DNA of 64,000 nucleotides from Pantoea agglomerans (GTDB lineage Bacteria; Pseudomonadota; Gammaproteobacteria; Enterobacterales; Enterobacteriaceae). Both the position numbers and the translations under genes were made by a program. Under the pieces are notes generated by a model. That model was not told the DNA's origin, did no database searches, and saw only the letters and a program-made list of their open reading frames with translations. Location: NCBI RefSeq assembly GCF_021397715.1, contig NZ_CP090207.1, positions 1,054,001-1,118,000 on the forward strand, in the 5' to 3' direction. Shown one piece after another: positions 61,058 to 64,000 of this stretch. Position 1 is the stretch's first letter; every line of letters starts with the position of its first letter.

Positions 61058-62485
61058 GTGAAAAGATGGCGTTTATTTCCCCGTTCTCTGCGCCAGCTGG
61101 TGCTGATGGCCTTTGTGCTGGTGCTGTTACCGCTGCTGGTACTGGCCTGGCAGGCGTGGGAGAGCCTCTCCGCCCTGAGCGAACAGGCGGCCGATACCAA
61201 CCGCAATACCTTTACCGACGTGCGCCGCAGCGAGGCGATGGCCCGCACCGCGGTTGAACTGGAGCGCAGCTATCGCCAGTATTGCGTGCTGGATGACGCC
61301 TCACTGGCGCGGCTCTATCAGACGCAACGTACCCGCTACAGTCAGATGCTGAGCGCCCACAGCGACAGCCTGCCGGAACTGCCCGCTTTCCAGACATTAC
61401 AGGCCACGCTGCCGCTGCTGACGCAACTGCAATGTGATAATGGCAATCCGGTACCGCGTGCCGCCGAAGCGCTGGATCGCTTTTCCGCCACCAATGCCCG
61501 GATGGTGCAGGATACGCGTGAAGTGGTGTTTTCCCGCGGTCTACAGCTCCAGCGAGAGATTGCCGATCGCGGCCAGTTTTTTGGCTGGCAGGCGCTGATT
61601 CTGTTTATCATCAGCCTGGCGTTAATGCTGCTGTTTACCGGCATGATCATCGGACCGGTTAAGCGGATTGAGCGGATGATCAACCGGCTGGGAGAAGGGC
61701 GGGAACTGGGCAGCAGCGTGGTGCTTCGCGGTCCGCGTGAGCTGCGTTCGCTTGGTCAGCGTATCTTATGGCTAAGCGAGCGGCTGGCCTGGCTGGAAAC
61801 CCAGCGGCATGAGTTTCTGCGCCATCTCTCTCATGAACTGAAAACGCCGTTAGCCAGCCTGCGCGAAGGCACTGAGCTGCTGGCGGATGAAGTGGCGGGA
61901 TCGCTCAACAGCGAACAGAAAGAGGTAGTATCGATTCTCGACAGTAGCAGCCGCCATCTGCAGCGATTGATTGAGCAGCTGCTGGATTACAACCGCAAAC
62001 TGGCCGATGGCCCGACCCGGCTGGAAACGGTCAGACTGGATGAGATTGTCGAGCGGGTAGTCAGCGCTCATGCGCTATCGGCCCGAACCAAACTGATGCA
62101 GACGGTGCTGGATCTCAGGGCGACGCACTGTCTGGCCGAGCCAACGTTGCTGATGCGGGTGATCGACAACCTCTATTCGAACGCCGTGAACTACGGCAGC
62201 GAATCCGGTACCATCTGGCTGCGCAGTCAGCAGCAGGGCGATCGCATCTGGATTGAGGTTGCCAATAGCGGCACGCCGATTCCGCCGGACGAGCAGAAGA
62301 TGATTTTCGAGCCGTTCTTCCAGGGCAGCCAGCAGCGTAAAGGTCCCGTCAAGGGCAGCGGGCTGGGACTGAGTATTGCCAAAGATTGTCTGCGCCGGAT
62401 GCAGGGTGACCTGTCGCTGGTCACCAGCGATCGCACCGGCGTCTGTTTTCGCATTGAACTGAACACCACAGCCGGGAATGTCTGA
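61058..62485 (+). CDS. glrK: Sensor histidine kinase GlrK (QseE)
   Basis: GlrK is the membrane sensor kinase that phosphorylates GlrR and thereby controls glmY. The 475-residue protein has two membrane helices (residues ~14-30 and ~177-196), a periplasmic sensor domain between them, a HAMP linker (IIGPVKRIERMINRLGEG), the H box RHLSHELKTPLASL with His259, and the ATPase boxes NLYSNAVNYG, IFEPFFQG and GSGLGLSIAKD. The start is GTG, preceded by AAGGAAG. It forms an operon with qseG and glrR. Confidence 0.95.
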   Translation: MKRWRLFPRSLRQLVLMAFVLVLLPLLVLAWQAWESLSALSEQAADTNRNTFTDVRRSEAMARTAVELERSYRQYCVLDDASLARLYQTQRTRYSQMLSAHSDSLPELPAFQTLQATLPLLTQLQCDNGNPVPRAAEALDRFSATNARMVQDTREVVFSRGLQLQREIADRGQFFGWQALILFIISLALMLLFTGMIIGPVKRIERMINRLGEGRELGSSVVLRGPRELRSLGQRILWLSERLAWLETQRHEFLRHLSHELKTPLASLREGTELLADEVAGSLNSEQKEVVSILDSSSRHLQRLIEQLLDYNRKLADGPTRLETVRLDEIVERVVSAHALSARTKLMQTVLDLRATHCLAEPTLLMRVIDNLYSNAVNYGSESGTIWLRSQQQGDRIWIEVANSGTPIPPDEQKMIFEPFFQGSQQRKGPVKGSGLGLSIAKDCLRRMQGDLSLVTSDRTGVCFRIELNTTAGNV

Positions 62486-62488
62486 CCG

Positions 62489-63157
62489 ATGAAATATTTA
62501 CCCGCTTTGCTGCTGAGCACGCTGACGACCGTGCTGCTCAGCGGCTGTACCGCTTCTCCGGCCACTTCATCGCTGCCATCCGGTCATCCGGTGGCGGAAC
62601 CGGAGGTCAAAATAGCCGATTATCTGGCGACCCGTTGCAGTGACGTATGGCAGATTGAGAATCCGGCGGCGCTTGGTAATCCGCTCTACTGGATGCGCGC
62701 CATCGACTGTGCGGAACGCCTGTCGCCGGCCGAAGCCCGGGCGGAAGCGCATCGCTGGCCGGCGGAGAGCTGGTCACGCGCCTTTAAGCAGGGCGTGTTA
62801 ATGGCTAACGGCAACGTAACGCCAATGGAGCGACGCCAGTATGTCACCACGCTTGACAGCTACAGCAGTGACTTTCCTGCTCCGGTGCGTCCGCTTATTC
62901 AGCTGTGGCGCAGCAACCAGGCCGCGCAGCTGGACCTCAGCGAAGCGCGCAGCCGTTACGCGCATCTGCAACAAAGCAGTGATGCCCAGCTGGAGGCCAT
63001 CCGGCAGCAGATGGTCAGGCAGCAACAGCAGCTGAGTGATACGCAGCGTAAGCTGGAGCGCCTGACCGACATTGAGCGCCAGCTATCATCCCGCAAAGCG
63101 CCGGATGTCTCTGACAGCAGTCACGGCACCGCACTGCCGCAGGAAGAGGAGCAATAA
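62489..63157 (+). CDS. qseG: Outer-membrane lipoprotein QseG
   Basis: QseG (YfhG) is an outer-membrane lipoprotein that interacts with GlrK and keeps the system responsive. The 222-residue precursor has a type II signal peptide with lipobox LLSGC20, then a domain with [25 protein letters not shown] and a coiled-coil C-terminal half ([24 protein letters not shown]...). It lies 3 bp after glrK and overlaps glrR by 1 bp (TAATG). Confidence 0.92.
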   Translation: MKYLPALLLSTLTTVLLSGCTASPATSSLPSGHPVAEPEVKIADYLATRCSDVWQIENPAALGNPLYWMRAIDCAERLSPAEARAEAHRWPAESWSRAFKQGVLMANGNVTPMERRQYVTTLDSYSSDFPAPVRPLIQLWRSNQAAQLDLSEARSRYAHLQQSSDAQLEAIRQQMVRQQQQLSDTQRKLERLTDIERQLSSRKAPDVSDSSHGTALPQEEEQ

Positions 63158-64000
63158 TGGTTAAACAAGCCGCCCGGCTGCTGCTGGTCGATGACGATCC
63201 CAGCCTGCTGAAGCTGCTGGGCATGCGTCTCAGCAGCGAAGGTTACCAGGTCACCACCGCCGCCAGCGGTCCGGAAGCGCTGCGCCTGTTGCAGAAAGAA
63301 AAAATTGATCTGGTGATCAGCGATCTGCGGATGGATGAAATGGATGGGCTGGCGCTGTTTGGCGAGATTCAGAAACGCCATATGGGGCTGCCGGTGATTA
63401 TTCTGACCGCACACGGCTCGATTCCGGATGCGGTCTCCGCCACCCAGCAGGGCGTGTTCAGCTTTCTGACCAAGCCGGTGGATCGTGATGCGCTCTACAA
63501 AGCGATCGATGAAGCGCTGGCGCAGCAGGCACCCATCAGCGATGACCGCTGGCGCGAAGCAATTGTCACCCGCAGCCCGCTGATGCTGCGGCTGCTGGAG
63601 CAGGCGCATATGGTGGCGCAGTCGGATGTCAGCGTGCTGATTAACGGGCAGAGCGGCACCGGCAAAGAGATGCTGGCGCAGGCGATCCATGCCGCCAGTC
63701 CCCGTAACGGCAAGCCGTTCATCGCCATCAACTGCGGTGCGCTGCCCGAGCAGCTGCTGGAGTCTGAACTGTTTGGTCACGCCAAAGGGGCGTTTACCGG
63801 CGCAGTCAGCGCCCGCGATGGGCTGTTCAAAGCGGCTGGCGGCGGCACGCTGTTTCTCGATGAGATCGGCGATATGCCGCAGGCGCTGCAGGTTAAGCTG
63901 CTGCGGGTGCTGCAGGAGCGTAAAATCCGGCCGGTCGGCAGCGATCATGACATCGATATCGACGTGCGCATCATTTCCGCTACCCATCGCGATCTGCCTA
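63157..64000 (+). CDS. glrR: Sigma54-dependent response regulator GlrR (partial, 3' end outside window)
   Basis: GlrR (QseF) activates the sigma54 promoter of glmY when phosphorylated. The 281 codons in the window include the receiver domain (LLLVDDDPS, phosphorylated Asp56, Lys105-Pro) and most of the AAA+ domain: Walker A GQSGTGKE (164-171), the sigma54-contacting loop GAFTGA (211-216) and Walker [11 protein letters not shown]. The C-terminal DNA-binding helix-turn-helix lies beyond position 64000. It is the last seen gene of glrK-qseG-glrR. Confidence 0.95.
   Translation, partial: MVKQAARLLLVDDDPSLLKLLGMRLSSEGYQVTTAASGPEALRLLQKEKIDLVISDLRMDEMDGLALFGEIQKRHMGLPVIILTAHGSIPDAVSATQQGVFSFLTKPVDRDALYKAIDEALAQQAPISDDRWREAIVTRSPLMLRLLEQAHMVAQSDVSVLINGQSGTGKEMLAQAIHAASPRNGKPFIAINCGALPEQLLESELFGHAKGAFTGAVSARDGLFKAAGGGTLFLDEIGDMPQALQVKLLRVLQERKIRPVGSDHDIDIDVRIISATHRDLP

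Noticed and set aside
63121..63987. 288-codon ORF antisense to glrR
   Set aside because: The sense frame encodes GlrR with all family motifs from 63157; the antisense frame is a shadow.

Overview
The window is chromosomal DNA of a gamma-proteobacterium of the order Enterobacterales, most like Pantoea/Erwinia (Erwiniaceae). The evidence is gene order: nrdHIEF-ygaM-ygaC, smpB-ratA-rnfH-bamE-recN-nadK-grpE, ung-grcA-srmB-yfiC-nadB-rpoE-rseABC-lepA-lepB-rnc-era-recO-pdxJ-acpS-yfhL-yfhH-pgpC-tadA-mltF-purL-glmY-glrK-qseG-glrR all follow the E. coli order, while several inserted blocks (mmuPM beside ygaC, a peptide-type ABC operon, mgtA, the Anbu operon, an OFA-family MFS carrier) are arranged differently. 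The genus is inferred; no taxonomic search was run.

Layout. 1-4.1 kb: class Ib ribonucleotide reductase operon nrdHIEF on the minus strand, with a sigma70 promoter and two NrdR boxes exactly 31 bp apart. 4.1-8.5 kb: ygaM, ygaC, the S-methylmethionine salvage pair mmuP-mmuM behind a MetJ operator, a small lipoprotein and speG. 8.8-13.8 kb: a five-gene peptide/opine-type ABC importer. 13.8-17.4 kb: mgtA with a long 5' leader that holds two candidate leader peptides (one with three prolines in a row, one starting Met-Asp-Asp-Pro) and an MgtR-like 28-residue membrane peptide just downstream. 17.3-19.6 kb: a RIO-type kinase, a cold-shock-domain protein and a YmjA-like protein. 19.8-23.8 kb: the Anbu operon (proteasome-like peptidase, transglutaminase-like protein, alpha-E protein, ATP-grasp protein). 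24 kb: an internally deleted TonB-dependent receptor remnant, then an OFA-family carrier.

26.0-31.35 kb is a small genomic island at the 3' end of ssrA (tmRNA). It is bounded by imperfect ~90-bp direct repeats that duplicate the ssrA 3' flank together with its terminator. It contains an unrecognised 471-residue protein with a possible PD-(D/E)xK-like motif, a convergent OLD-family ATPase/TOPRIM nuclease, a small ORF, and the 5'-truncated end of a P4-type primase/helicase. No integrase remains. The middle is visibly AT-rich compared with the rest. This is the best candidate for an undescribed, possibly anti-phage, locus.

31.3 kb to the end is the conserved backbone. Tight regulatory sites can be read directly: three LexA-like boxes before recN, a sigma32 promoter before grpE, an FNR-like box before grcA, a perfect NadR box touching the nadB start, a sigmaE promoter before rpoE, a PurR box before purL, and the sRNA gene glmY with overlapping sigma54/sigma70 promoters and three TGT(C/T)-N10-GACA sites for GlrR. 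The glrK-qseG-glrR operon beside it encodes the two-component system that controls glmY; glrR runs off the window. The rnc-era gap is unusual in carrying three ~50-bp hairpin repeats.
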